Below, in pieces: positions 45,186 through 56,281 of a DNA stretch of 64,000 nucleotides. Location of the stretch: NCBI GenBank assembly GCA_037127255.1, contig JBANSL010000001.1:28452501-28516500 (forward strand), in the 5' to 3' direction. This stretch comes from Persicaria tinctoria. Taxonomy: Eukaryota; Streptophyta; Magnoliopsida; Caryophyllales; Polygonaceae. Position numbers and translations under genes: made by a program. The notes beneath the pieces are model-generated. The model was not told the origin of the DNA. It saw only the letters and a program-made list of their open reading frames with translations, and did no database searches. Each line of letters begins with the position of its first letter. Position 1 is the first letter of the stretch.

Positions 45186-45193
45186 TTTATATA
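45186..45193 (-). promoter_or_regulatory. TATA box of the EC1 gene
   Basis: TATATAAA on the minus strand, 64 bp upstream of the ATG, predicting a leader of about 35-40 nt. Confidence 0.65.
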
Positions 45194-45622
45194 GGGATGG
45201 ATATATGAAGATGAGAAGATGGAGAGACCAGAACTGAATTCAGTACGGGGGTTACTTGAGATGAAATCATCGGTATTAATCTGGTGTTTAGAATGTGATC
45301 TGGGCTATGTTTATGGCAGTTGTACTTGGACTTGGTTCTACATGATGTATCTGGCAGATTGATAGAGTCAGTCATTATTAAACTCATCTGGGTCAATTCA
45401 TCATCAGATTCAAACTTCTTGAATGATGTAACTATGTAACATCAATCTTTATGTGAATGCTGGATAAGCTTATACATTAGCTCATTTATGTCAACAATTT
45501 AACGAGCTATTTACCAAAAGATCAATGGGTACAAAAATAAATAAACTGATGAGCCACATTGCCAATCAACAAGAGCAATCTTTGAGTACTCACCCCATAG
45601 CAATTTGCTGCGAGGTGCGTTT

Positions 45623-45696
45623 GGATGCCAAGGGATCTCCTGGCATCCCATATCAGTGTCAGCACTAATTAGTTACAATTAGTGCTGACACTGATA
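45623..45696. repeat. Twin hairpins, second with a perfect 20-bp stem
   Basis: First hairpin: ggatgcca (45623-45630) pairs with tggcatcc (45641-45648). Second hairpin: tatcagtgtcagcactaatt (45651-45670) pairs perfectly with 45677-45696 across a 6-nt loop agttac. Copies of gttacgatattagttac follow. The structure could be an element terminus or a foldback element; the DNA to 45940 is otherwise unassigned. Confidence 0.85.
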
Positions 45697-45940
45697 TTAG
45701 TTACGATATTAGTTACAATCGAGTCATCTTCCTAAGTAATAACTTTGTAGTTCGGTATGTATTTTTTCCGTGTCAGGACTTTTTTTTCCTTCATGTCATC
45801 ACATTTTTTAGGGTTGCACAACTGTATTTTAGAGTCGCACAACTTTTGTTTAGAGTTGCACAACTTTAGTTTAGAGTTGCACAGCTTTAGTTTAGATTTT
45901 CACAACTGTATTTTATTTGTGTCAGCACCTCTAAGAAACA

Positions 45941-47220
45941 CTAGACTAGGGTCATATTTGCACAACTTATGATTAAATTTGCACAACGTCCTCTTATATT
46001 TGCACAACTTACTCTTATTTTTGCTCAACAATAGGTTATTTTTTGCTAAACAATCGAGATTTCTGAAATTGTTCTCAACATGATTTTATGTTCTCTCAAT
46101 ATTATTTTAAGAATTGCACGACTATGTTGTAAGAGTTGCACGACTCTGTTTTAAGAGTTGCACGGCTCTCTTGTTTTAAGAGTTGCACGACTCTCTTGTT
46201 TTAAGAGTTGCACGACTCTGTTTTAAGAGTTGCACGACTCTGTTGTACGAGTTGCACGACTCTGTTTTAAGATTTGCACGACAATCGAGACTTGTGAATT
46301 TATTCTCAACGTGATCTTATTTTAAAAAAGTGCTGACGTGGAAAAAAAATTATTTAAAAAAAGTGCTGACACAAATAGAATAAAAAGTGCACAAATTAGA
46401 ATAAAATGTGCACGAATAATATTATAAAGTAAAAAAAAATTGTTATCCATGTAGAAAAAAAAACTAGATTTGATCATATTTGTGAAATTGTTATCCAGGC
46501 TTGATGGAATTGTTCGACATCATTTGATCGGCTTATGATTCATTTGTCATGTGCTTCTTCGATTCTTTGTGAAATTGTTATCCATGCTTGTGCAACTCTA
46601 AAAAAAGGGCTGACATGGGAAAAAAAAGTGCTGACACGGAAAAAAGTGCAACTCTAAACTAGACTTGGATCATATTTGCATAATTTATGGTTATATTTAC
46701 ACAAAGTACGCTTATATTTGCATGATAAAATGTTAAAAAATAAAATAAATAAAAACTAGATTAGGGTCATATTTGCACAACTTATGATTAAATTTGCACA
46801 ATATCCTCTTATATTTGCACAACTTACTCTTATTTTTGCTCAACAATAGGTTATTTTTTGCAAAACAATCGAGATTTTTGAAATAGTTCTCAACATGATT
46901 TTATGTTCTCTCAATATTATTTTAAGAGTTGCACGACTCTGTTGTAGGAGTTGCACGACTCTATTTTAAGAGTTGCACGACTCTGTTTTAAGACTTGCAC
47001 GGCTTTGTTGTAAGAGTTGCACTACTCTGTTTTAAGAGTTGCACGGCGCTGTTGCAGGAGTTGCACGACTTTGTTGTAGGAGTTGCACGACTCTGTTGTT
47101 GGAGTTGCACGACTCTGTTGTAGGAGTTGCACGACTCTGTTTTAATATTTGCACGACAATCGAGACTTGTGAAATTATTCTCAACATGATCTTATTTTAT
47201 CTCAATATAATTTCAGACTT
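45941..47220. repeat. Duplicated block with 22-bp minisatellite arrays
   Basis: Two direct blocks (45941-46330 and 46756-47220) share the same order: ctaga.tagggtcatatttg, then gcacaacttatgattaaatt, then an array of a 22-bp unit (agttgcacgactctgtttta plus ag). By eye there are about 7 units at 46113-46277 and about 10 at 46923-47155. Each unit holds the near-palindrome gagttgcacgactc. Related attcacaac/tttgcac words continue on both sides (45800-47450). No coding frame is supported. Confidence 0.85.
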
Positions 47221-47544
47221 TCTCAATATAGTGTAAGCGATCCATAATCTATATTTTTTTTATTTCTTTAACATTTTGTCGTGCAAATATAAGAGTATGT
47301 TATGCAAATATATTCGTAAGTTGTGCAAATATGACCCGAGTTTAGTTTTTATTTTAATTTTATTTTACATTTTGTCAAGCAAATATAACTGTATGTTGTG
47401 CTTGTGCAAATATAATCATATGTTGTGCAAGTATAACATTTTTTTGTGCAAAAATAAAAATAAAAATATAGATTATTGTTCACATAATAAAATATAGATA
47501 GTTTTTTTTAATTTCCATAATTATGGGGTAAGTTTTGTAATTTA

Positions 47545-48060
47545 ATGGAAATTCCTTCTTCTTCCCCGACTACTGCGAACAGAACGCCGCCGGCCTCGCC
47601 TCGCGCGCCTCCGGCTCCGGCTCGCTCGGCCTCGCTCGGATCTCGCTCGACCTTGCTCGCTCGGCCTCCAGATCTCGCTCCGGCTCGCTCGGCCTTCTTC
47701 AACCTCGATCGATCAACCGTCTCTCCAGATCCAGCGTTCGCAGGCCTCCGGCTCCGCCTCCGGCTCGCACGACCTCGCTCGGAGCTCGCTCGGCCTCGCT
47801 CGGATCTCCGGCGCTCCAGATGCTCCAATTTCGCCTCGTCGCTCGGATCTCCGGATCTCCAGGCCGGATCTGAATCTCCGGATCTCCGGCTCCGCCTCCG
47901 GCAGCTTCGGCCTTCGGCGCTCGGACTTCGCTCTCCGGCGCTCCAGATGCTCCAATTTCGCCATCGACTCCTCCTCCCGACGTATCTCCGGCGCTGTTGA
48001 GCAATCTGAGATCCGAGATCAGAGAGAGCTCCCGAGGGAGAAGAGAGAGCGTTCGCAAAC
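47545..48060. repeat. GC-rich low-complexity (gctcggcctc)n stretch
   Basis: Imperfect reiterations of ctcgctcggcctcg, gatctccgg and ctccggcgctccagatgct give long open frames on both strands with no domain. It lies directly inside the right inverted repeat and mirrors the CT-rich stretch inside the left one. Confidence 0.6.
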
Positions 48061-48112
48061 GGAATCAACGGAGGAGAGAGAAAATCGTTTGCGGGAGAGA
48101 GGGCGAAGCCTT

Positions 48113-48200
48113 TTATTGCGGCTATTTTGCAAATATGTCCTAATATGCGTCTATTTTTCAAAATTCGACCAATTTGGTGGCTATTTTGCAAAACGCCCCT
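48113..48200. repeat. Right inverted repeat of the 10-kb segment
   Basis: Read on the minus strand, ttgcaaaatagccacc...gcaaaatagccgcaataaaa matches 38083-38164. It ends in a cccct edge followed by an A-run, so a 9-bp target duplication could not be recognised with confidence. Confidence 0.55.
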
Positions 48201-48265
48201 AAAAAAAATGCTAGATCAGCTTTTTATGTCTACCTATAGAAAAAGCTACACTCTACTAGGGCTAG

Positions 48266-51200
48266 TGTAACGGCCCGGGATTATGATTCCCGAGTTACGT
48301 TTCGAGGGATAAAACCCCTCGTTAGGATCTTGCGCTCCGAGTACAAGTTGAAGGTTTGAAACCGAAGATTTGTAGTTTAAAGTGGGATTTCGCACCCAAA
48401 TCTGGGAGGTCCATTGGAGACCCCGAGGTAAACCCATGTACCTGTCCTAAGTCTACAACGCGGGAAATCGTTTATCATGCAAAGGGCATAGGTTCTGAAA
48501 ACGATACAACGGGCGCCACGGCAGAGCCGGGTCAAAACAGAATATAAATAGGGAGAAATCCCAAAAACATGAATCTGGTGAAGTCAGGTTTCAAACACTC
48601 ACTCTCCGCCATATGAATGGACCCCGTCATAACAGCATAAAATCAAGCAGTGTATCGGGTACCTGAAACTATACCACCAAGTCAGGCCAAGAGTCCGCCC
48701 GCGGGTCCTCTGACCGCGCTGAGGACATATAATACGCCTATACCTAGAATAAAGGATGCCTTCATGCAATACTGGAATATTAACCACACTATCATGTTCC
48801 TAATTCATATGTGCAGAATATTAAGTAAGGCCTTAACAAAGAATACCAAGTGGTATATCCCTCTTCTACCACCACCCCCCTTACAGATAGGGTGGAGACT
48901 GGCCAGTTCGATGCTATAATCATATCAAATCTCATCATCATATCATATCTCATCATCATATCATATCTCATCATCATATCATATCTCATGCCCATCTCGT
49001 ATCTCGTGATATATATAAATGACTCGAGAAGGACAACACCCGATGAAGCTGGGCTGCCCTATGACCCTAGCAAGGACTCTAGGACTCACAGATAACGGTC
49101 GTTCTGTATTCAAACGCATATAGAATAAGGATGCTCATTCGTAAATGCAATTCCTAAGCATGATACTACATGACATGCTCTTATGCATATGCAACACCTA
49201 CATACTATATGACACATCAGGCAAGAGGTACTGGTTACTGAGTAAGCCCCGGAGGACTTACCTGGCTAGCAGATCGGCAACAGGAGAATCCAGCACACAA
49301 TATTCACAATCACAGAGTATCACCTAGTACATAATGGAATATACATAAGTCTACATCCAACTATTAAGCACTCAAGCACACCTCAATCATTAGAACAAGT
49401 AACATATTATGGAAGTCATTTCGTCGCATCATCCGCTCCTCATTTTTCCATAAATCATTGATAAACCAATTCCACATGTTCATATATATCATTTCCGCAT
49501 ATACCTCAACGGTTCATCAAAATCATAAGACATAATTTGTGTGATATAAAATCCTACTAGATCGTCGTAATTATCCAACATTTAATCTCATATAATAATT
49601 CACCACAAGTCATGCTATTAGTCATACACATCATAATGTTAGTCAAACGATCATATTATCATGCTAGTTAGTCATCGAATAAGTCTTATTCCCAAGTTAG
49701 TTTCAGAACCGTTTCAAATCCCAGTTAAATAGTTAAGTATTCCGACCCTTGAAAATAATCGCCAAATTCCCTTTTAAATTTATTTATTAGATTACTTCCC
49801 AACCTTGAAATTCTTTTCCAAATTCTTTATAAATCTTGAAATCCCAATAATATATTTTAAATCTCAAATACCATTCATTTAACACTTTTATAAATTATTT
49901 CCAAATCCCCCTAAAATCTCGACCATTTTTATTTAATAAATCAACCCTTATAATTCTTCCAAAATATAATAATTTATCTTTTAAATCCTCAATTACTATT
50001 ATAATATATTTTAATTACCGTTAATTAGTTAAATAATAAACGGATAAACCGAACCGTACCGGACCGAACCGAACCCGTTTAAATAATCTAAACCGGTTAA
50101 ATAACAAATATATATATACAATGTTAGTAAAGAAGACGAAGCTCCCGCCATGTAGGTTGTCTTCCTCCTCGGATTTCCAAAGAAGACGAAGCTCCCGCCA
50201 TGGATTTGGCCGATGGAGCTCGACCTCGCCGGCAACGTCCAGTCGTGGCTCACCGGCTCCGACTCCATGGACCCGCCCCACCCTCAGCTCGCTCGCTCTC
50301 CCTTTCACGTGCCTGCTGCTCCCGCGCTCTCGCCTCACGCTCTCGGCTCGGTGTTGCTCGCCCACGCCTCTCTCGAGCTCGCCGGAGTTCTCGAGCTAAC
50401 CCAATCGTCCCGCACTCAGCCCTCACTCACTCCCGACTAATCTAAACATCGAAAAAGACTAAAAAAAACGAATCGAAACGAGTATAATTTTGGAGCTCAC
50501 CGAGATGGATTTTTCGCGACTTCGGAGCTCTCGATCGGAGTTCTGGGCTTTGTCGGTGGCTCGCGATGGCTCGTCGGACCTGTACCGGACATGGGTGAGT
50601 GTGTTGGTGAAGACCGAAGGTGATTTCGATCGGAAACGAAGGAGAACGGCTTACCGGAACGAGGCTTCCCGAAACAGAGCAATGAGGCTGTTCAGTGGCT
50701 CGTCGACGGTGCTGGTGGCTCCGATGCTGCTGGTGGCGCCTTGGCGGATGCTGGCGGCGCTGGTGGTGGTCCGGCAACGACGGAAGGACGGCTAAAGGTG
50801 GTGATTGGCGGTGATTGATGAAGCATCGGGGAGCTAGAGGTGGCGGCTCGGTGGCGTTGAAACAGGGGAACCCGAGGGGTGGTGCTGACCCGCTGCTACT
50901 GGAAACGGAGAGAGAGACTTGAGGGATCTTGACTCAGCTTCAATGGAGGATGGGAGGAGGCGACGAGCAAGGTGGGTGGCGTTGGGGTTCCTGGCTCTCG
51001 ACAAAATAGGGGCGAGAGATGGAGGAAAGGTTGACGGTGAAAGATGGTGATGGAGAGCAGGTGAAGGGAATGGGGTGATCCTCAATGGCTTATGGAGGGA
51101 GATAAGTTGATTTGAAAGGGTATGGTGAGGTAAGGTGAGGGAGTGGTTGATGATTGGGTGTTGAATTGGTTAATAAATACCCGGAATTAAATTCTGAATA

Positions 51201-51418
51201 CGTGAATTTTGGATACTAAAATTAGTTCTTGAATGTTAGTTTCTCTGACTCTCGCTTTCTCGATCAATTAGATTTTTAAAATAGACAAGGATATCGTCAT
51301 CCGATAATTATTTTAAATTTGAGCCGGAATCCGTTAAACGAGCTTTTAATTTGATTTAAATTCATTTTTAATCCTCTTTTTCCGAACAATTAGGATTTTG
51401 AAAATTCAAGCATTTACA
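48266..51418 (-). repeat. 3' LTR of the 11.2-kb element
   Basis: On the minus strand it starts TGTAAATGCTTG and ends GGGCCGTTACA. It contains three and a half copies of a 21-bp unit (catcatcatatcatatctca) at about 48930-48988, GC-rich short reiterations at 50120-50400, and a 20-nt near-palindrome at 49242-49261. Open frames of 60-114 codons inside it recur identically in the other LTR and are not genes. Confidence 0.93.
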
Positions 51419-54400
51419 TCATCCACCTCTAAAAACAAGTCTCGTCCCCGAGACAAAAATCATTTTAAAATAGGGGATGAAGTTTGAAATTGGTGAGTCC
51501 AATGATCATGTCATTGACCCCGTAAGTATCTCATAAGTGCCCCTATGAGATCCTCACAGTAGCGTTGCCGTGATCATAATATCCCCAATAGACCGTAGCA
51601 AGAATGTGATATGGGCCCCTACCACATCCTTACTCCGACTCCTCGGTCATATCATAACTCAAAACATCACAACGTCCTGTTTAAAACACCGTTCAAAACT
51701 TCAAGTTCAGCATTAGTCAAAAGCATTCCTAACCTCTTCACTCATCCTACCATCAACTTCTAAAGGCTAATCTCATATTCTCTTCCTAGGTTCTAAGACA
51801 TAATCAAGGTTCAACAGTTCAATTTCTATCATTTCCATCATCAAGCATATTGTATATATATATCGAATAACAATAGCACCTCACGTCTAATAGCATAACA
51901 TAATCACCTCAAGAATAGCTACATAGCATAGCATATCTAGCATCGTATCATAAATGGTAGAATTTATCACATCATCTCACGGAAGTTACACATCATATCA
52001 ATCATATAAGCACGCTATATCAATTAGATAAGTACATCATACTCATTCTAACTACCAAGCGTCATCGAATTAGAGGTAAACAACTGCTTTCGTACAGTAG
52101 CATTCCATCGAGTTCAGGGATAACTATGTTAGTACTACAGTTCCCTATTGTCAACGGCAACACATCATATAATCAACATAGTCTATAGCATAAAATTCGC
52201 ACCACATTCGGCCCCAAGTAAAGCATACGCTAGATCACATCATCCAGAGAACCTGCCTATAACTACCAATCATGACGAAACACGACCACTACCCATCAAC
52301 TCTTGCATTAATTAAGATTAAATTCACCGAGTTCTACCAACTCCAACCACTTCGACATCCCAATCTAAAGTCATTCCTTCCATTCGACCATTTAAACCTA
52401 TCTCTCGGGGTTCCCAAATCACAACATTCCCTTATTCCGACAAGCTGAACAACTCGGTCTACTACCAAGACTCCATATATAATACGTCCTTGCCCCAGGG
52501 GTCCTCTATTAGTCTCATCTTTACCTTCTAAGAGAAATTCTATATCCTCAACTAAACCGCTCTCACGATTGATCTAGACACCTCTTAACGATCTCGCTTA
52601 CTCTTTCTAGGCTCTCAAGACTCCGCCTGAACATCATCCCCCAAAGAGATATCTCGAATCACCTTGCTAACCTGATCATATTCCACGCACTACTGACCAC
52701 TCTCACCAACCATCCACCTCTAAGAATCCAACTCATACTAATCATCTTACACCTATCACTCTCGTCCAGCTCTAATGCAGAATCCATCTCGTGCTACTCC
52801 CAACCACGAATTACCAAGACCCTCATCACCAATGCCTATCCTGAAAGACCGGCCAATGATTTTACCTACTCATCCCATTCCAGAACTCACGAAACCTGAA
52901 CCACTCAAGTTACCACTCCTTCACCAACCTTCAAAAATCTCTTATCCTCTAGCATCCTCAATGCCTTCTGCTTTGCCTAATTCCCAAATCTATACTCATA
53001 ATCTCCCTATCTCAACCTTACGCCCACAGTCTTACTAGGAATCTCAACTACATCCTTGCCTAACTACCAGCCTTTTCTCGAAGATTCATCTCACATCCTC
53101 AAATACCTCAATAGTCACAATAACCTCCACTCATAAATCTCGATTCATTCCCTATGCCAAAATCCTCCAACAACGATCTAGAAATCTTTCACTCATAATT
53201 TCCCCAAACATTACCAATCCTATCTAAACAACCCCAAATACTCATCATACGACCAACCCTGATGTGAATAACCTAATATCCTCGATCGATAAATTCCCAA
53301 GCAACCTCAAACTACTCTTCCTTGGCAATTCCTCAACCTCACCCCTTACCGAAATCGCTCCCACGCACAACACACATCACCTAGTCCCATATTCTACGAT
53401 TCCTCAGACGTTACTTAATCGATCATCCTCGACACCGCCCACGATCCGCTCCTAGACTATCTAGACACCCTCCTTAGCGCACCAATCCGTCTCACAACAC
53501 CTCCCCTCAAAAATCCCCCGATCAACTCCTAGCTCGCCCATCCACCTCTAGAACTATCCTAACTACCTCTACCCACACCCAAACTCAAGATCACCCTAAT
53601 GAAACTAGTCTAGACCCAAACCAACCACTATCTTATACTACCCACCCACACTACCTACCTAGACTACCACATCTCACTAGGACATTTCCCTCGAAGTCTC
53701 GCCATACTACTCCACTCCTCACCTAAGACATGCATGGAGCTCAACTATACTCACTGACCACTATCTCCGACCAGTCCCAACTCACTCGACTCTACCGAAG
53801 CTAACGCATCCATCCTGCACACCCTCTCGCCCATCTCATGACCAAGAACAAAGACTTCAATCCCTCTGCCACTTTTCGACCTAGCTTACCGAAGAATCTC
53901 TCAACTCGTGCCCAAGAAGAAGCACCACCAGACATATAACCCATAACCTACTCACCAGTAAGTCAGTATACCAAGCACCAAGGCACATCATCATAGAAAC
54001 ACGTTAGTCAGGCAATCATTGCTACTAGTTCAGCACATCCGTCATCACGCATTGAATTATGTCAGTTCTTGGCCTATCACACAACATCAATTCCGATTAG
54101 TATAGAAGAATCCACGATTGAATTAAGAACGTCATTCCTTGAGTCATCTAAGAGAATCACGTACGCGGCTACCATTTTTCAAATGTGTTCGTCCTTTGTA
54201 TACTTTTGGCGACGTCAGTCCTGTGGTCTATGGGTCATGGACCTATCACACTTTCGTTGCGCCGCTACGGTGCCACTTGGTCGTCGGTTCTTTCTCGCAT
54301 GTCGGCGCTCATCGAAAAATCGTAAGGGTTAGTAGTTACGGAGATAGGGGAGAGACAAGGGCGGACAACACAACTTCCTTAAACATGGACCAGGACTAGG

Positions 54401-56281
54401 GACGACGAGACCAAGGAGGAGATCCCAACCCGAGAGTTACAACGATGCCCTTATAATTGTGGCACGCAAACATATAAAATTCAAGAGGTATCGTCACATT
54501 ATTTCACATTAGTATGCACCTATCTCAAGGAATATCGTTTTATGCATTCATAACATGTTCATATAATCATCTTTATATGTGCGCAGAACAAGCTAGCAAC
54601 CTATCATTTCATTCACCAATCATGCTTGAGAGACCAAGAACATGTATGCAGAGACTAAGATGGGACATATATGGCATAAGTTATGCAAGACCTAGAAAAC
54701 ATCACAAGATATCATATGCACAACTTATCACTCATTTAGAGACACAATTAAGCAAGTAATAATGTTACGGGGTTGAGACAAGCATGCTAAGATGTACCAT
54801 AAAAAAAACATGTTAAGGGTATATTCAGTTCATGCAGGGTTGGTATAGCAAATATCTCATCACATACATCCATATCCGCATATTAAGACTAGGACGTCAC
54901 ACAATCATACGAGGGCCTATAACTGGGAGGTATATGTCTTACATGATACTAGCAATACTCCTTAAACATGTACACAGTCAACGAGGTCCGATTAGGTTAA
55001 TTTGGCATGCTAAGTCATCTGATTCACGTGTTAAACATGCAACGAGAGTTGACCCCACTATCATGGACCTAGTTTATGGGGAGACAGTAATCATGGGAAT
55101 TCAATACATACGACACATACATCCACTCATGAGTGCAACCATGCAAGGTACGGGGCAAGTCATGCTGAATTATACCAATATACAATTTCATGAAATCACA
55201 AGGAGGGTATCACTATAACTTGACAGAATTCTCTAAGGACAATCACCGACTCTTCACCCTGTTTCCCCGTGGGACACTAGTATGACTGGTTTGGTAGAAC
55301 ACGAAGACATTTACACTGTTTCCGAGAGAAGATGGTAGAATTCGTGTTTAGACTCGTTTGGCAAGGAGACACGGTTGACCATTACGAGACTCAAGAGGGG
55401 TGACTCCATAAGACAATGCACTCATAACTTGGAATATTGTCGATCATCAACCTCAGATCACCCTCACATCATACATAATCCCCGGAAGTAGTTAGTTGAC
55501 CGACCCAATTGCCCGTAGAGAACGTTGACATTAGGTATGAGACTCGATAAACATCTATGGTTGGAATACAAATAGGAATCAAGTCAAAAAGAACGGACAT
55601 TCTCGACCCTTACTAACACATCCAAGTGCTTTGGTGAGACGGACGATGGAATCGGGATTATCAAGGGGGTTGTACTATGGAATAACTATTCCGACAAGAC
55701 AGAAAATCTGATTACATAACGACAAGGTTCCCTCCCGCTATCCGGTTTAAACATACAGTCATTCAACACATGATTCAAGTCAAGGCATACTAATTAGTTC
55801 GCTACCCTAAGCACAATAGAGCACTCATCACGGAAGCAATCAACAAGATTAATATGATCCTCTTCAAGGAGGATCGCCCTCGGGCCCAATTGCATATATG
55901 TATATATATAAACGTAAGCATAGAGCCGATCTATGCCGTCCTTCGAGGGACGACTGACCGGAGGGGCAAAACCTCACGGCCTCCTAACTCAACACTCCAA
56001 CCTCCGTGGTGTTCCTTGGAGTCTTCTAGGCCCATCTGTAAATAAAAGCTAGTATTTTGCCTACCGTTCCCCGAATTCTACATCCATAAGGGATGTCTAC
56101 CGCTTGGGTCTCTACCCACGAGATTATTTCCCCTTTATTCATTTTAGGTTTTAAGTCCAATTAAATTCATTTTGCCCTTTATAAAATATTTTCCAAAACC
56201 ATTTAAAAACATTGGGCGATTTACAAAACCTCTTCAACCTATTGTACTCGGATTGCTAAACCTCAGCTCTGATACCACCTT
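51419..56281 (-). other. Interior of the 11.2-kb element, apparently non-coding
   Basis: The plus strand of 52250-53950 is pyrimidine-rich and nearly free of long open frames on either strand; the longest frames are about 130 codons and carry no motif. I searched by eye for a zinc knuckle, the DTG/DSG protease site, RT YVDD, integrase HHCC and a chromodomain on the minus strand, and found none. A fully diverged gag-pol cannot be excluded. Confidence 0.6.
56266..56277 (-). other. Primer-binding site, initiator-Met tRNA type
   Basis: gctctgatacca on the plus strand is the complement of tggtatcagagc, the common plant retrotransposon primer site. It lies 4 bp from the LTR and fixes the element's orientation. 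Confidence 0.88.

Noticed and set aside
45941..47220. CRISPR-like regular repeats
   Set aside because: This is plant nuclear DNA; the 22-bp units are head-to-tail without unique spacers, so it is a minisatellite.
47508..48191. 227-codon minus-strand frame rich in Arg, Ser, Ala and Glu
   Set aside because: It arises from GC-rich short reiterations; opposite-strand frames are equally long, and no domain is visible.
50021..50795. Open frames of 75-114 codons inside the LTR
   Set aside because: They recur identically in the partner LTR, overlap on both strands, and follow the GC-rich LTR composition.
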